A stretch of 64,000 nt of DNA from Epiperipatus broadwayi (GCA_028023455.1 JAQFVV010006221.1:9963011-10027010); one strand, 5' to 3'; positions 24,560-37,335 are shown, counted from the stretch's first letter. Numbers and translations are program-made. Notes: generated by a model from the letters alone, not told the origin.

Positions 24560-26279
24560 TTACTGAAACATATTGTATATCCTCTAATATCTTCAATTAT
24601 ATATTTAAACACATGGAAGAGTGTATTCTGATAGTAAATTTTTGGAATAAATATATTAACTGAAGTGCACTAGTTTTTTATAGTTGTTTATTAGTTAATA
24701 ATAATTAATGAATATTTGATTTACAGAAATAAATTTTAATTAAAATTTAATTTCAATTTTTTTAAATATTTCTTTAAATACATTCTTATAATTACAATAT
24801 TTTCAATTATTTCATTGACTTTTTAAAAAATATTTTAATCATCATTAGTGATTTTAATTTGCTATAATATGAAAAAAATAGTATTTAATAAGAAAGTTTA
24901 AAATACATTGAAAAGCTGCAAATAAAAAAAACTGAGAAGTTTAAAATCTGAAAAACCAATTAAAAGGCAGAATATTCTAAAAAAAATCTAACGATTATTG
25001 GTTAGAAATTATGGCAATAAAAAAAAACAAAAAAGGAATAAAGTAAATTGGGAAAATAATTTCATAAAATCTTCTTATCCTTCTCAATTCATTACATAGA
25101 AACTCATATATTAGAAATAACTTCAATAACAGACTTTTTTAGAGATCTCATAAATTAAAGGATGTCATTTCCATTAAGAACATTTCTTTTTGGCAACCAT
25201 ATGTGATGTATCTACCATATTTCTCAAAACAAATCAATCATTTATTGATTATTCTCTCCATGATTTCAGTACTAAGAAAACATCACATAACTTTCTCAGC
25301 TTAGTCTCAACTTATGCTTCCATGGACAGTTAGTTATTTTCATCTTAGCTTCAGAACCATCTATCACAAGCTTGAGAAATTAATTGATATTAGATAACGG
25401 TACTTTTTATCCACATGCCCAGAATTGTTTTTTGGCTTTGCCTTCATCAACAATGTCTGAACAAAATAACAATGCAAGGAAGTTAGGTTTGGTCAAAATT
25501 GTAAGCTATGTTCTTAAATAAAAAGAAAATTAAATAATGGTTTGTTGCATAATACCCAACATGGATATTCACAAACATTTAAGCAGTGGCAGTGATAGAG
25601 TTGTGCTGCCTTTTCTAAAACCTGAGATGATTAACATAATAAAAAATAGCTGTTAGTTGTAATATATATTCCAGCTTTTAATTCTATGTTTACATAGATA
25701 AAAGTACCCATGATTGTCAAAAATGATTATAAATGACGATGGAGAAAACTGGCCTTAGAAGCATTTGTCTCACTGCTGACTGGTTAAAGAGAATTGCTTT
25801 GAACATAAAATGAGAATAATATCTGGTGATTCATGATAAATTCTTGAAGAGAATGGCAGTGACAGATAGAAATGGCATGCTAAAAATACTAAAAAGTATG
25901 TGGTAAGTAAAATTGGGATACTGTAAGATTTTAAGCAAACAATTGGTTTCAAAAAATATAGAAACAGATTTCCAATCTTCTAGCATGGGATTCAAGAACT
26001 ATTTTTGATGATTTTTCTGGAATTTCTCTTCTAGGAAATCTTATGACTATAATTTTGCATCTGCTTTTGAAATAAGGTGGTGTGTCTTATCTACAAGTTT
26101 TCTGTTCAAAGTTTCACCTCTACAGATTATCAATGACAGAATTTAGACTGAAGACTAAGTGGACATTTGAATAGAGTTTTTCGTAAGATTCAGTTATGGA
26201 TCCAGTCATAATTGCATTGACAGTGTAAACTTTAATAACTCTTAAAATAGGAGCAAACTCTTTCAAATCTTAATCACCA
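24560..26279. other. Unannotated DNA
   Basis: No supported feature. Around 25980-26150 one plus-strand frame reads FDDFSGISLLGN, faintly like the NYRGISLL motif of non-LTR reverse transcriptases. The surrounding frame is too short to call. Confidence 0.35.
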
Positions 26280-26575
26280 ATGGATGCTCGAAGGTTTGTG
26301 CATAAAATCTCCATCTAGTGTCCACTCATCTAATATCCCCAGACTAGTTTCTAGATGGAGGCTTTCATCAATGAGGAGTCTTGGATCTGAGAGGACCTGA
26401 TACAGCGCTCTCAGATTCAAGGCGTCTCACTAATCAAACTCACAAGTTAGAAACTAGTCTGGAAATATTGGATGAGTAGATACTAAATAGGGATTTTGGG
26501 CACAAATATTTTGGCATTCATTGATTACTATACTTTGCACTGGACGGCATTACTGTATGGAGATTATGAAATTGT
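26280..26575. mobile_element. Family-B foldback retroposon
   Basis: The left arm has CATAAAATCTCCATCTAGTG, ATATCCCCAGACTAGTTTCT and TTCATCAATGAGGAGTCTTG. The right arm returns AGAAACTAGTCTGGAAATAT and CTAAATAGGGATTTTGGGCA, so it folds on a centre near 26395. It ends with CATTACTGTATGGAGA. No target duplication could be fixed. Confidence 0.8.
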
Positions 26576-27284
26576 GATTATGTCATGTTTTTGTGGTTCA
26601 ATAAGACTTGTTAGTGCATATGTTTGTAAACTACCAGGATAGTTTTTTGATTTGTAACTTTACAGTGTTATTCAAAATTGAAGAAATCCATGAGTGTATG
26701 CTTTGTGATAACATTTTGGGTAACATCAATTCGTCATGTTTATTGCCTAGTATTCTTCTACAACATATTTTTGGAAAAACAAGGATCTAACAACCACCTA
26801 TTTAGTATGGAATAGCTTGCAAAAAATGTATAATGTGACCAAGATAGAGTTCATCTTTAACTCTGATAGTGCATAATGATTTATGAATCAGATTGCTATA
26901 AAATATTCTGTGAAAACTGGATTGTGTGAGAGGCACAACCAAATAAAAATTGTAAAATTTAAGCTTACAAATGAAAATGACTATAACAAACAAAGATAAC
27001 CTATAATAATTCCAGAAAAATGGCAGTCAAGAATTACATCTACATCTATTAAAAAAAGAGATAAAGCAAATACAAAAAGTTAAATATGAGATCAAACTTG
27101 TTCCAATATTCTTTTCTCAATTCTCAAGAAATTTGCTTAGTGGCAGCAATGTTGCTTGCTTACAACAAAGATAGTTTGAAGTCAAAATTGCTTTATATGC
27201 ACTTAGCACTTAAGGAATGGAAATATGGGTGCACATACATTTAATCACAGCGCTATGTAATTGCATTATTGTATTATCTTAGAT
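26576..27284. other. Unannotated DNA
   Basis: No supported feature. Confidence 0.4.
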
Positions 27285-27850
27285 CAGTGGTCTTCAACCC
27301 TTGGTCCGTGGACCAGTGCCGGGCCGCAGAAGTTACCTGCCAGGCCGCGGTAGACTGGAGGAAAGTTTCTAGTAACAAAATAATAAGAGTTTTAACTTTT
27401 AATTAATATAAACAATTTTTAGTTATTTTTTCATCTCATTTTTACCCAATTAAAAAAAAAGAAACAGAACGAAAAAACAATATCTAATCAATCTATGCAT
27501 AAATTAATTTGTTTTTTTAGTTATCACAGATGTTTATGGGAGGAAGGGGGTAGAATTAAATTTTTTATTACTTTTCTAAAAAAAATTCAAAATTAAAAAA
27601 AAAAAAGTTTTTTTTTATTATACAAACTCCATATGTATATATAATTTCATTTTGTATATTTAACATTGTTGTTTTGATCAGTTATAACAATTATGCTCAT
27701 CTAAGGCTAAGCAGTTTACATCTTTAAGAAAATTTATCTATAGACTTTTGCCGGTCTGCGAAACCGTATTCTTATTTTTGCCGGTCCGCGAAACCTTATC
27801 CTTATTTTTACCGGTCTGCAGGTGTGAAAAGGTTGAAAAAATCTGAAGAT
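27285..27850. mobile_element. Non-autonomous hAT-like relic
   Basis: The left end is CAGTGGTCTTCAACCCTTGG followed by GTCCGTGGACC and GTGCCGGGCCGC. The right end carries repeated GCCGGTCCGCGAAACC units and closes with GGTTGAAAAAATCTG. This pairing of CAGTGGTYYTCAACC with GGTTGAAAA, plus the GGTCCGYGGACC motif, is typical of animal hAT elements. No clean 8-base target duplication was seen, so the right end is uncertain. No transposase is encoded. Confidence 0.65.
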
Positions 27851-28605
27851 CGTGTAAAAGAAACAACAATGAGGAAAAAAAAACTGAAGATCGTATCAAA
27901 ATAAGTATAAGCCTTTGAAGTATCAACATCAATCGATAAGTCATAATAATAATTATTATAAACAAGTTCCTTTAAAGAGATAATATTAGATATTTTTTCT
28001 TTATAATGCAGTGTTTATGGTCTGCTTTCAGTTAATACCAATTGTATGTAGTCATTACATCATTTTCTTATTGCGAATCCAAGTTTTTAAACCCAATATT
28101 TTGACCTATTCTCCCTCCCACTTTATATATATATATACACACCACCCTTTTTTAAGTTACAAAAAGATATAAATATATGACATTATGATTTTAAAAACCT
28201 CATATTCCTTATTAATGTTAATGTATTTCATCACAATTTAATACCATCTACTTTGTATATACCAACCTATGACTCTTTAAAGAGTTATAATTACTCAATG
28301 TTAAATTTTTTTTTAGTAGGATCATTTTGATAAAAGATTTTATTCTAATAGGCTAGATATTTTGAAAATTAATGATTTTTTTTTGTAATGCCTTTTTACA
28401 ACTAACGAATCATTGTTTAACGACAAGAAGAAAAGTATTTCAAAAATATACACAAAGTAGTTTTTAATTGACAATAAACTTTTCTTTTCTGTGATTTTTG
28501 ATCTTTCCATGCATGAAATTTACATCTCGTAAAAACTCAACTAACTTTCAACTGTAATTGGACTATTTCTACCAGTTAGTTGAATTGTTAAATTCAAATC
28601 TTATT

Positions 28606-28831
28606 TGTACTTTTTCAATAAATAAATAATACAAAAACTCTGTCAAATAATGAAAATTATTCTTCATGTATAAAGTGTGATAAACAGAGTAGCTAAAATT
28701 GAAAAAAAAAAACCATTAATCACAAAAAACTATTTGCCAAGCGCTTTCGGTCCCGCGTACCGGAATCATGGCGACATATTGGTCTGTTTATTACACTTTA
28801 TACGTGAAGAATAATTGTACTTTTTCAAATA
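28606..28831. mobile_element. Hairpin insertion with 14-base flanking repeat
   Basis: TTGTACTTTTTCAA occurs on both sides (about 28606-28619 and 28817-28830). The interior contains arms AATTATTCTTCATGTATAAA (about 28652) and TTTATACGTGAAGAATAATT (about 28799) around a less AT-rich core with GCGCTTTCGGTCCCGCGTAC. No coding content. Confidence 0.7.
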
Positions 28832-29399
28832 CACTTAACATTGGTATTAATATTAATTGCACTACTGTACATCACATTCTGAGTAATATTATTCCATTCT
28901 CTTTAACTATTGCTACTCTGACTAGTAAATAATAAGTGTGGAAATTGAACAAGCTAATTTAGATTCAAGAATATTGAAGTTGAAACAATGCTCTAATCAA
29001 CCAGGTTATTCTGTCAAAGGTAACAATCAGTAGAAATTTTATATATTTTTTCATAAGGATTCTGATTTCTCCATCTCTTTTTTTTTAAGTAAGGGTAATG
29101 AGTACTTTTACATGTGATTTTTCATATTAGGAGTCCACTTAAAATATTGTTTGCAGTTGCCATGGGAACAGCTTCTTTAATTTTTTTTTATACTTGTTTT
29201 TCCTCTTCCTTCCAACTAAATATATGTTTATTGTTACAAGCATAGTAGACTGCTTTAGTCTTATCTGTCTTTTTTTATTATCTAGTCATTGTTTTTATGT
29301 TTTTATTTATTTTTAATAAAGTAATTAGTTTCATTAAAATATATCCATCCATGTTCAATGGCATTTTATAAATGTAGTTCTGATTTAAAGTTTAGGTTT

Positions 29400-30450
29400 G
29401 TAGATGTTAAGATTTTTCAACAGCATGCTATAGCTTTGGGAACCTGTTCTAATTATCATAATGATTGCAGATTTTTGCTTTGGATTATTTGATATCTTTC
29501 ATATATATTCATAAACTACTGGAGTACCTATCATTCTTTTGACGTTATTTTTTCATGGATAGTCTTCTTCATGAGAGCTTTTCTTTGTTAGACTACTTTT
29601 TCTATTCAATAACTTCTGAACAAATTTCTAATGCATTGTTCCATACTAATAGTACATTTTTATATTTGATGCTTCTAACATAATTGGATGTATATAACTA
29701 AGTATTTTTCCATGTGGGTGCCTTAATTTTGCCATCTTATCATAAAAACATCTAAGAATGCCAATTTTTGTTCTTGTTTAATTCTATAGTGGATTTAATT
29801 GAAATAACTAAGTTGTTGTAGTGTGACCAAATATTTATACGAGTCCTTCACATTTCATCCATACAACAAATATATAATTGATATACTGAATCCAAATTTT
29901 TGATGAGATAGAATAGTTTTTTTAACAATGGTTTTAGGATTTTCCATATCAATTATAATAGTGATGAACTCACAGCTATTTCTTAATTTTGGTGGAATAA
30001 TTCTGTGTTATATTGAAAATATAATGCTGCTTTGCAAAATGTTAAGAGTTCCATATTATATTCAATAAAAAGATTTGTTCTGGTCTTATTTTTTTTTACA
30101 AAAACAATGCTTCATCATTTGACATTATGAATAAATCTTCTATGCCAATGCTTATTAAAATGCCAATTCTTTATATTTTATTATTCTTGATTAAGTCCAG
30201 AAAGTGTTTGAAATTCCTGAGAAAGGCTGCACCATTTATATTAAAGAACAAATAATTTTTAAAACTAATAATAGATTTGAATAAAACATGAGTTTAACAG
30301 ATTCTATGGAGACTGTAGCTAAGTGAAAATTTTGTAATATGTTATTAATACTCCAAAAATTTGAGCTGAGTCAAGCCACTATGAAAAGGTTTTTAAACCA
30401 AATATATATATTCTAACTTAATAGCACCGGGTTAACTTTTGGTGACTCTT
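29400..30450 (-). pseudogene. Penelope reverse transcriptase relic
   Basis: Reading the minus strand across many stops and shifts gives the order expected for Penelope. An FLDLIKNNK...MSNDEALFL segment near 30180-30090 resembles the FTNVP-DEAL region. A YIFNITQNYSTK segment lies near 30030. KIWIQYINYIFVVW at about 29910-29870 aligns with LWxRYVDDxFVxW, the two catalytic Asp being changed to Asn and to a non-acidic residue. KLAFLDVFMIR near 29775 matches the PFLDV box. It is long dead. The recognition rests on motif order, not on a database comparison. Confidence 0.6.
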
Positions 30451-30599
30451 TACCAGAATCATAGTGCAAAATTAATTAACTAACAATGCCAAGAGCAGGA
30501 TGACTATATAGTTTATAAAATATGCAAATTATTGCAATGAGAAATGTAAATTATAAAAGCCAGATGTTCCATTTTTTTGACAAAGGGATGCAAGACTCC

Positions 30600-30860
30600 T
30601 TCCTACTGGTTAAATTTGGGTCTCTTGCAATAACCCATGCATGCATCCTTGAACTTTCTCTTACAATTATCTCTCTCTCTGTGCAAATGGCCTTAATAAT
30701 AGAAGAGGAAAATATGTGTTATGTAGCAAGCTTGTGCTCCAAAAAAATTGATTTATGTTGCCAGTTTTGGTTTTGCTTTTTTATAAAGACAGTAGTGCTG
30801 GGCGATTCTTGTAGATATATTAGCTTGAGACTTTGATTTTTTATAATCAATGCAATGCAT
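30600..30860 (-). repeat. Repeat fragment related to 39790-40010
   Basis: Minus-strand conceptual protein SQANISTRIAQHYCLY resembles SHANRSTRIAQHAYLY at about 39930-39980. The DNA also aligns (ATCTACAAGAATCGCCCAGC versus ATCCACAAGGATTGCCCAAC). It may be part of an unidentified element's coding region. Identity unknown. Confidence 0.45.
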
Positions 30861-32149
30861 GTGATGTTTTCTAAATAAAGCTTGTGTCTTTGTTTCTATA
30901 GATGTTATTTGCCAATTTTTTGCATTGGCAGTCAATGAGAAGCACTTTTATTTGGCTGTTACAATAAACTGTATCCATTACAGTTGCAACATTTCCTTCT
31001 TCAGCATAAACAATGAGCATAGATTTTTTTTAGTTTGAAATACTTAATAGCTTTTCTTTCAACAAGGCAATATTTGATTTGGATAGATATTTTTCAAGTG
31101 TCTTTTTTATTTTCCTGCACAGTAGTTCTTCTACTTCTTCTAAGATGTTGTTTAACTGACTTGCTTAGTTTTATATTATATGTAATAATGAGATATTAAA
31201 TAGTACTTGTTTAAATCTTTTTTCAGGACAGAAGTGTTAGCATCCATTAAATGTTTGGGACTACATTTTTTACCTGATTTAGCCATGGAGTTGTTTGGTA
31301 CAGTATGAGATCTGATACATCTATGTAGGTTTACAAGTTTATTCTTTTGAATTTTTTTTACGTAATTTAGAATCTGATTGTTTTTACTAACTAAAAAACT
31401 CTTAAATTCTTCATGAATAAGATTGTTTTTTATATTATAATGCCATGTAAGATTTATTTAGGGAATTATTTTTTTTTCTTAGCAGAATTTCATTTGCTTC
31501 TAATTCTCCCTAAGAACGAATTATAGATTTTAGTTATAAGTTTTTTTTAGGTTCATATTTACATAGAAAAGTTAATTCATTTTTTACACTGGCCAATTTT
31601 AAACATAATTTTTAAAGTTTGATGTAGTATCAGTTCCATACCGAGAAATTAATGTTTATCTAAAGATTTATAATGATAACATTTTATTTATAGTATATAT
31701 TGGACGATTTTTATCATGGAGTTGAATTGTTAACAATATTTTAGAAAAATCAGACTTTATCCAAATACATTTGACTCTTATTAATATCACACAGTTTAGT
31801 CTAGAACACAACATTTTAAGATGCAATATGTTTTCTCTTCTTTTTAGACAATTCCGACCTTCCAGGACAATCTAGCATAACAAATGAACCAGTGACTTTT
31901 TAAATGGTGGAATATTGAATTTGGATGAGACTCTAATTATCTAGATTACTCTGCCAAGGGCAACAATCAGAAAAACTTTTGAATGCTTATCTATGGGAGT
32001 TATATTGATTTCTCCACATTTTTCTTTCTTTTAAAAACAGGGTTAATGTGACCATGCATGTATGAAAGAATATGTTAAAGCAGAAAAAGCATAAGAATAT
32101 TACAGATTTAAAAAAGCTTAAAAATGAGAAAATTTAAGTTAACTGCTTA

Positions 32150-32645
32150 TATAATAATGGAAATATGCCTATGTGTTTGAAAAGGAAGGTTTTTAATAAA
32201 TGTGTTTTGCCAGTTCTTAATTATGGATCTGAGACTTGGACACTTAATAGAAAAGCAATACAGAGACTTCAGACCACTCAAAGAAATATGGATAGATGCA
32301 TGTTGGGAGTAAGAAGAAGAGATCTAAAATGCAATGTATGGGTAAGAGAACAAACAGGTGTTACTAACCTCATTGAAAAAATTAAAAGACTGAAGTGGAG
32401 TTGGGCTGGACATATTTCTAGAAGAGATGATAATAGATGGACAATTGAAACTTTAAACTGGATTCCAAGAGATTGTAAAAGACCCAGAAAGAGACCACAT
32501 GTGAGATGGATGGATGAAATAAGAAAGTGTGCAGGGATGTTGTGGAGGAGAGAAGCTAGAGATAGGAAAATATGGATTGAACTTGGAGAGACCTTCATCC
32601 TGCAGTGTATTATAATGGTTGATGATGATAATAATGGTGAATAAA
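32150..32645 (+). mobile_element. RTE-type LINE 3' end with (ATG)n-like tail
   Basis: A 5'-truncated copy that begins in the thumb/C-terminal part of the polyprotein and ends just after its stop codon in GATGATGATAATAATGG. The tail type, and the absence of a zinc finger after the reverse transcriptase, agree with the RTE group. Other fragments lie at 20414, 42645-43415 and 46643. Confidence 0.8.
32165..32644 (+). pseudogene. RTE reverse transcriptase C-terminal region
   Basis: About 160 residues remain open. They contain the characteristic RTE C-terminal blocks: LNYGSETWTLNRKAIQRLQT, then RCMLGVRRRDLK, then LIEKIKRLKWSWAGHISRRD, then KRPRKRPHVRWMDEIRK. The upstream catalytic palm (FADD) and endonuclease are missing, so the fragment cannot act. 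The Met chosen is the first available and not a true start. This is the least damaged coding piece in the window, so the insertion may be relatively recent. Confidence 0.85.
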
Positions 32646-32754
32646 CCATAAGTCATTCTAATGTAATAATATATGTTTAGAAAGTATTAAGGTTTTAGCA
32701 GCATTCTTTTTTTATGTCTATGTCATTTACTGTAAACTTTAATAAGTAATAATA

Positions 32755-32905
32755 AGTGCCAGATGATAGTGCTTAATAAATCCCTATCTTGTGCTATCCT
32801 ATCCAAATATTCCCAGACTAGTTTCAAGCCTGTAGCTTTCATCAGTGAGAATCTTTGGGTCTTGAAACAGAGGAGTTTGATCTTTAGGATCTAATGCATC
32901 TTCCT
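32755..32905. mobile_element. Family-B retroposon fragment
   Basis: AAATCCCTATCTTGTGCTAT, CCAGACTAGTTTCAAGCC and TTTCATCAGTGAGAATCTTT match the left half of family B. No foldback arm is present. Confidence 0.7.
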
Positions 32906-32999
32906 TTTAGTACATATCATTTGCCTCTTTGTTATACTATCAAGTTATCAGTTCAAACCAGAAAAACCTTTAAATGTTTAGTTTCCAGTGTAAGCCAAA

Positions 33000-34725
33000 T
33001 CGCTTGTATAGTCCTCTAGATTTGAAGCCAGTTTAGTATCTATATATTATCTAAAAGCAATCCAGATGATAAATCCATATATCTAAATCACCAAAATAAA
33101 TTTGGCCATATATTTGAACTTACATTAGCCAGCATCAAGTGCATCAAAAGAAATGATTCTAATCTGAAAGTAAAGGAGGCATGACATCACTACTAATCCA
33201 AACTTTATAGATAAAAAAGGAATCCTGCTTCCCCTCTCTAAAAAGTGGGCATTTAACTCATATGTATACATTTACATAAAATTATATCTTATATACTACC
33301 CCTCCTATCTACTAATCATTGCTATGAATATGATAATAAGTCCAAGATATCGAAAACAGCTCAGCATAAGATTATAATAAACTTTTCACCTTAAGCTTTT
33401 CTTATTTAGTGTTCCTAGTGTTTATAATCTAATAAATATTATTTGTCATTTATAATTGCTTACTACAGCTTACAATAAGTAGTATAGAGATGGTGGAAAA
33501 AGTATGCAGCTAAAACAGCAGTATGTAAGTTGGAATCATGTGATAGATCATGTGATGTGTAATTGATTTAAACTGCTAATGCTATGTATGATAAACTAGT
33601 CTCAGTACATGGTTGAGATTTACTTCTGGGATAGTTGGATGCCACAGAAACGTGTGAGCATAAAAAGGGTGTAACTTAAGAATGAAGTGGCTCAACATGT
33701 TATAAAGCATATATTTTAATAACAATACTAACAAGTGTATTCACACACACAGAGAATACTAGTATATACATATAAATTTCATATACATAGAGTTTATGCA
33801 AAAATTATTATCACAAATGACATGTAAATTATTTCCCTGCATCCACTTGGAGATCTACAGACGATGGATACCATGGAATGTAACATGCTTCCATAAAATT
33901 TTCTAGCTCTATCCCAGATTAATTATTTTGGATTTATTTATACTTTTCCAAGTGTCTGAAATAAATAATTAAACTAATGGAGGTTTAACAATAATAAATG
34001 TACGTTGTTTTTTAAAAACAAAATACCCCCAAAATAATCATTTAATTACTAATCCCTTTTCAGACTGAGATTAACTTAATTCTATAATTAATTGCCATAT
34101 TTATTTTGAGGATTAGAACATTAGCACTCTAATTTATTTTCAAATTAATAAAATATATAGTGCAAAGATAAAAACAGTTTTTAATAACTCAGTCCGTGAC
34201 TAAAAATATATTAAAGTAAATTTAAATGCGTTCATTGGGGGCTAATCAAGCTTTTAAAGGAGGAGAGGGACGGAGTAGTAAAAAATGTCATTGATACTTT
34301 ATGTAAAATTCGACGATTCATCTACTAAAAATATTTAACTTTAATATTAACTTCTATTATATTTGTAACAAATACATTTAAATATAGATAACGCGAATGT
34401 AGAAATTATAAAATATTTATTTATTTATTCACAGAAATAGAAAATGAATAACGATTATTTCAAAAAATGTACAGACGCATTAATGAGTATTTTAAAATAT
34501 GTATTCTTAATTTATTTATACGTAAATAAGTAATATTTTTTATTAGAAATGAAAAATATAAAGTATTTCAGTAGAATAAGTAATAAAATGATTGTAATAG
34601 AGATATGGTTAGTTGCTTAAGAGAGTCGTATGATATTACACAAATCTTGTACAACAGTTAGTTACATTTGATTTACCAAACTGAGATGGTTTTTTTAATT
34701 TATGATATTTAGATGAGAATTAATT
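33000..34725. other. Unannotated DNA
   Basis: No gene. Near 33540-33570 the doubled CATGTGATAGATCATGTGAT resembles the family-B/C terminus but stands alone. A (CA)n run lies near 33745. Confidence 0.4.
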
Positions 34726-34820
34726 AAGTAATATTTACTGAGGCTATAACCTCGATATCGCTGTATAAAATGCGATAGTAGGGACCTCTACAGGTGTTTT
34801 AACCACAAACTTACGCTATG
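34726..34820. mobile_element. Fragment of a MITE family (see 40141)
   Basis: AGTAATATTTACTGAGGCTA, ATGCGATAGTAGGGACCTCT and ACAGGTGTTTTAACCACAA match the hairpin element at 40141-40335. Only one terminus is clear. The partner arm is lost or replaced. Confidence 0.65.
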
Positions 34821-34879
34821 GAAGAAAATAATTGTAATATTGAGTGTATCACTCTATCGCTGTACAGATCAATAAAATG

Positions 34880-35324
34880 TTTTATTGGGAAAATGCTAGA
34901 CAACATTATCAAAGTATTTATATTTTAATATTAGCTATTTCCAAATTATTAAATTCTAAAATAAATAAGTCAATTATTTAATTATTTAAAAATATTATTT
35001 ATTCAACAAATATTTGTAAATGAATATATAAATGATTTAATTAGGTTTTAATTTTATTTAAAAAACGACAACAGACATTTAGTAAGTTATCTCCTATTTC
35101 TGTTTCATGACTCTCCTTCTTCCAATTAAAATATAAACAAAAATAAAATGCATTTGGTTCAAAATCTTTGTTGCAGGATCTTTTTGGATGTGTGATTTTT
35201 TTTGGATTACATAAATAGATCTTTACTCGCTCACTGCAAACCTAGACTTTATTAAAAATGTAAATAAGCATTGATTTTACCATCTATAGTTTAATTTATA
35301 TATCAGTATTTTTTGTAGACACAG
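34880..35324. other. AT-rich DNA, nothing recognised
   Basis: No supported feature. Confidence 0.4.
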
Positions 35325-35570
35325 CTTACTCATCCAATATCCTCAGACTAGTTTCTAACTCGTGGTTTTCATCAGTGAAGAGCCTTAGATTTGAGAGCAG
35401 TACACTTAGATCCAAGGTTCCTCACTGATGAAAGCCACAAGCTAGAAACTAGTCTGGGAATATTGAATGAATATGCACTAGATAGGGATTTTATGCAAAA
35501 ACCCTTCTTGTATCCGTTGATTACTCTGGATTGCACTGAGTGGTGCCACAACTACCTTTATTAAAAATAA
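35325..35570. mobile_element. Family-B foldback retroposon
   Basis: The left arm TACTCATCCAATATCCTCAG, GACTAGTTTCTAACTCGTGG and TTTCATCAGTGAAGAGCC returns in inverse order from 35426 (CTCACTGATGAAAGCC, GAAACTAGTCTGGGAATATT, GAATGAATATGCA). The unpaired right extension has GGGATTTTATGCAAAAACCC and TTGATTACTCTGGATTGCAC. The centre is near 35405. Confidence 0.8.
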
Positions 35571-36744
35571 TTTAAGACTTTAAAATACAATGCAATATAT
35601 ACTTATTTTTACATCAGTACAATACTTTTTACTATGTTATTCAAAGCAATAATTTATTTTTATTGATTAACTCTTAGTTTTTTTTTGATTTCTTATTTTA
35701 AATGCAGATGCTTTTCACTTAATTCAATAAATTAAAGAGAGTTTCAGAATTAAGATTAAAAAGACAACAGCTCACTCCAATTAAGCTTATTAATTAGTAG
35801 GTAATTACTGAATTATTTGTACTTTTTAATTTTGTTTGTAAATATGTATACAAATTAATTTGTTGTAAAAAATTAATCAGATTTTCCTGCACAGTGATAA
35901 TCTCATACAGATTATTCAGTTTTGGATATTATGATAGTGCTGGGATCAATATCTTTTCTAAGTTGTTTTAAGTGTATCTACAATCTTACACCACTTTCTG
36001 CATTTGCTTGTTTATGCACTTACAATATTAAAGGTTTTAGTTGAAAAATATCTGAAGATTTCAGCATTATATTGATCTTTTAGGAAATAATAGTAGCCTT
36101 TAGCATGATTGACAATAGCCTATTTGCATAATAATGTGATGAGAGGAGTAGCCTAGATGTCAAGAGAAATGAGAATTTCTGATTGGGTGAATGTTTTAGC
36201 CTAAGGCCAAACAGTGAAAAATTGTAATTTTCAATAATTTATTTACAAACTAAAGATTATCAATGCAATATGTATGTAAAGACATATTTTAAAGCAAATA
36301 ATTGCATCATCACAAAAAGATTTTCTTTGAAAGATTTATTCTAAAAAGAACAACTCTTTTTGTTATGGAAAGAGGAGGCAGTTTTCATTTGCCAAACTAC
36401 TATTGACTTTCTCAGATGTTAAAGAAACTATTTTTAGACATTTTATTAACAATAAATAATATCTTTAATTTAATTTTTTTTCTTTGATGACAAGTAACCC
36501 TAAGTTTATCTTCATTTTAATAACATATAATACAAATATTTAATATTTCACTCTACTAACTTTTTGAATAGTTAAGTTTATCCAATGATGCTAAGCTTCC
36601 TTGTTATCGATAAGAACTCTCTTTAGAAATTTATTTTCATTTTTTAAAATGCCAAATAATAACTTTTTAAATGCCTATCACTTGAAAACTTACATTAATG
36701 TTCATGATATTGGCACCTGGTATCTAAATATCTAAACTTCTTAA
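35571..36744. other. AT-rich DNA, nothing recognised
   Basis: No supported feature. Confidence 0.4.
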
Positions 36745-37335
36745 TTAGAATAAAATGTCAAATCCTTCCTACTATATTACTTTCTCTTCTACAAGTAACA
36801 CTTCACAAATATATCCATTATGTGCCCTCTGTTGTAAAAACGAAGAAACATTGAAACATTTTCTTATAGATTGTTCCTCACTTCTTCCTTGTCATACTCT
36901 TATCACTAACATGTCCCATTCAAACTCACTAACAATCAATAATCTCTTAAAAAGTACAAAGTGTTTTCCCCCAATATAAGAATTACTATATTCATTCTTT
37001 TCACATACTGGTTCATAAGATGATATCTAGGCTTTAACCCCACATTTCACAATATTAAATCACTCTTTCTCAAAAAAAAATTAAATAACATTAAGACCAG
37101 ACATAAAATCCATGACCCAGCTGACATTTTTGCAGTTACATGGAATCCGATCTCATTAACAACAACACAGTGACTTGGCTATTGAATTTACTAATTAATA
37201 TGCATTGGATATATATTTATTATTGCTCATTTATATGAACATCTATCTTATTGCTTTTCTACTTGAAATCTCTTTTGTTTCAATAAGTCTTGTAAATAAT
37301 CTCCAATGTATATAGCAAACCTAATAAAGTTAATT
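36745..37335 (+). mobile_element. 3' end of an unrelated LINE (zinc-finger type)
   Basis: A frame at 36755-36979 contains CALCCKNEETLKHFLIDCSS, a Cys-x2-Cys-x8-His-x4-Cys finger. Such fingers are typical of the C-terminus of I/R1/Jockey-like LINE polyproteins. It is distinct from the CATCA-tail LINE in sequence (CKLCKEGIENIRHLLIEC there) and has no CATCA tail. The rest of the reverse transcriptase is missing. A plausible 3' end follows near 37335 (AATAAAGTTAATT). Boundaries are uncertain. Confidence 0.6.

Larger units (their letters stand above)
28955..32060 (-). mobile_element. Eroded Penelope element between direct repeats
   Basis: A decayed minus-strand Penelope-type reverse transcriptase (about 29400-30450) lies between two diverged direct repeats of about 130 bases. 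These are 28965-29100 and 31905-32050, sharing blocks such as GGCAACAATCAGAAAAA / GGTAACAATCAGTAGAA and TGATTTCTCCA. PLEs are commonly flanked by such repeats (pseudo-LTRs). The roughly 2.9-kb spacing is near full length for the group. The sequence between 30500 and 31850 is unassigned. Confidence 0.6.

Noticed and set aside
25980-26150. Reverse transcriptase relic (FDDFSGISLLGN)
   Set aside because: Only one motif resembles a known pattern, and flanking motifs in the expected order could not be found.
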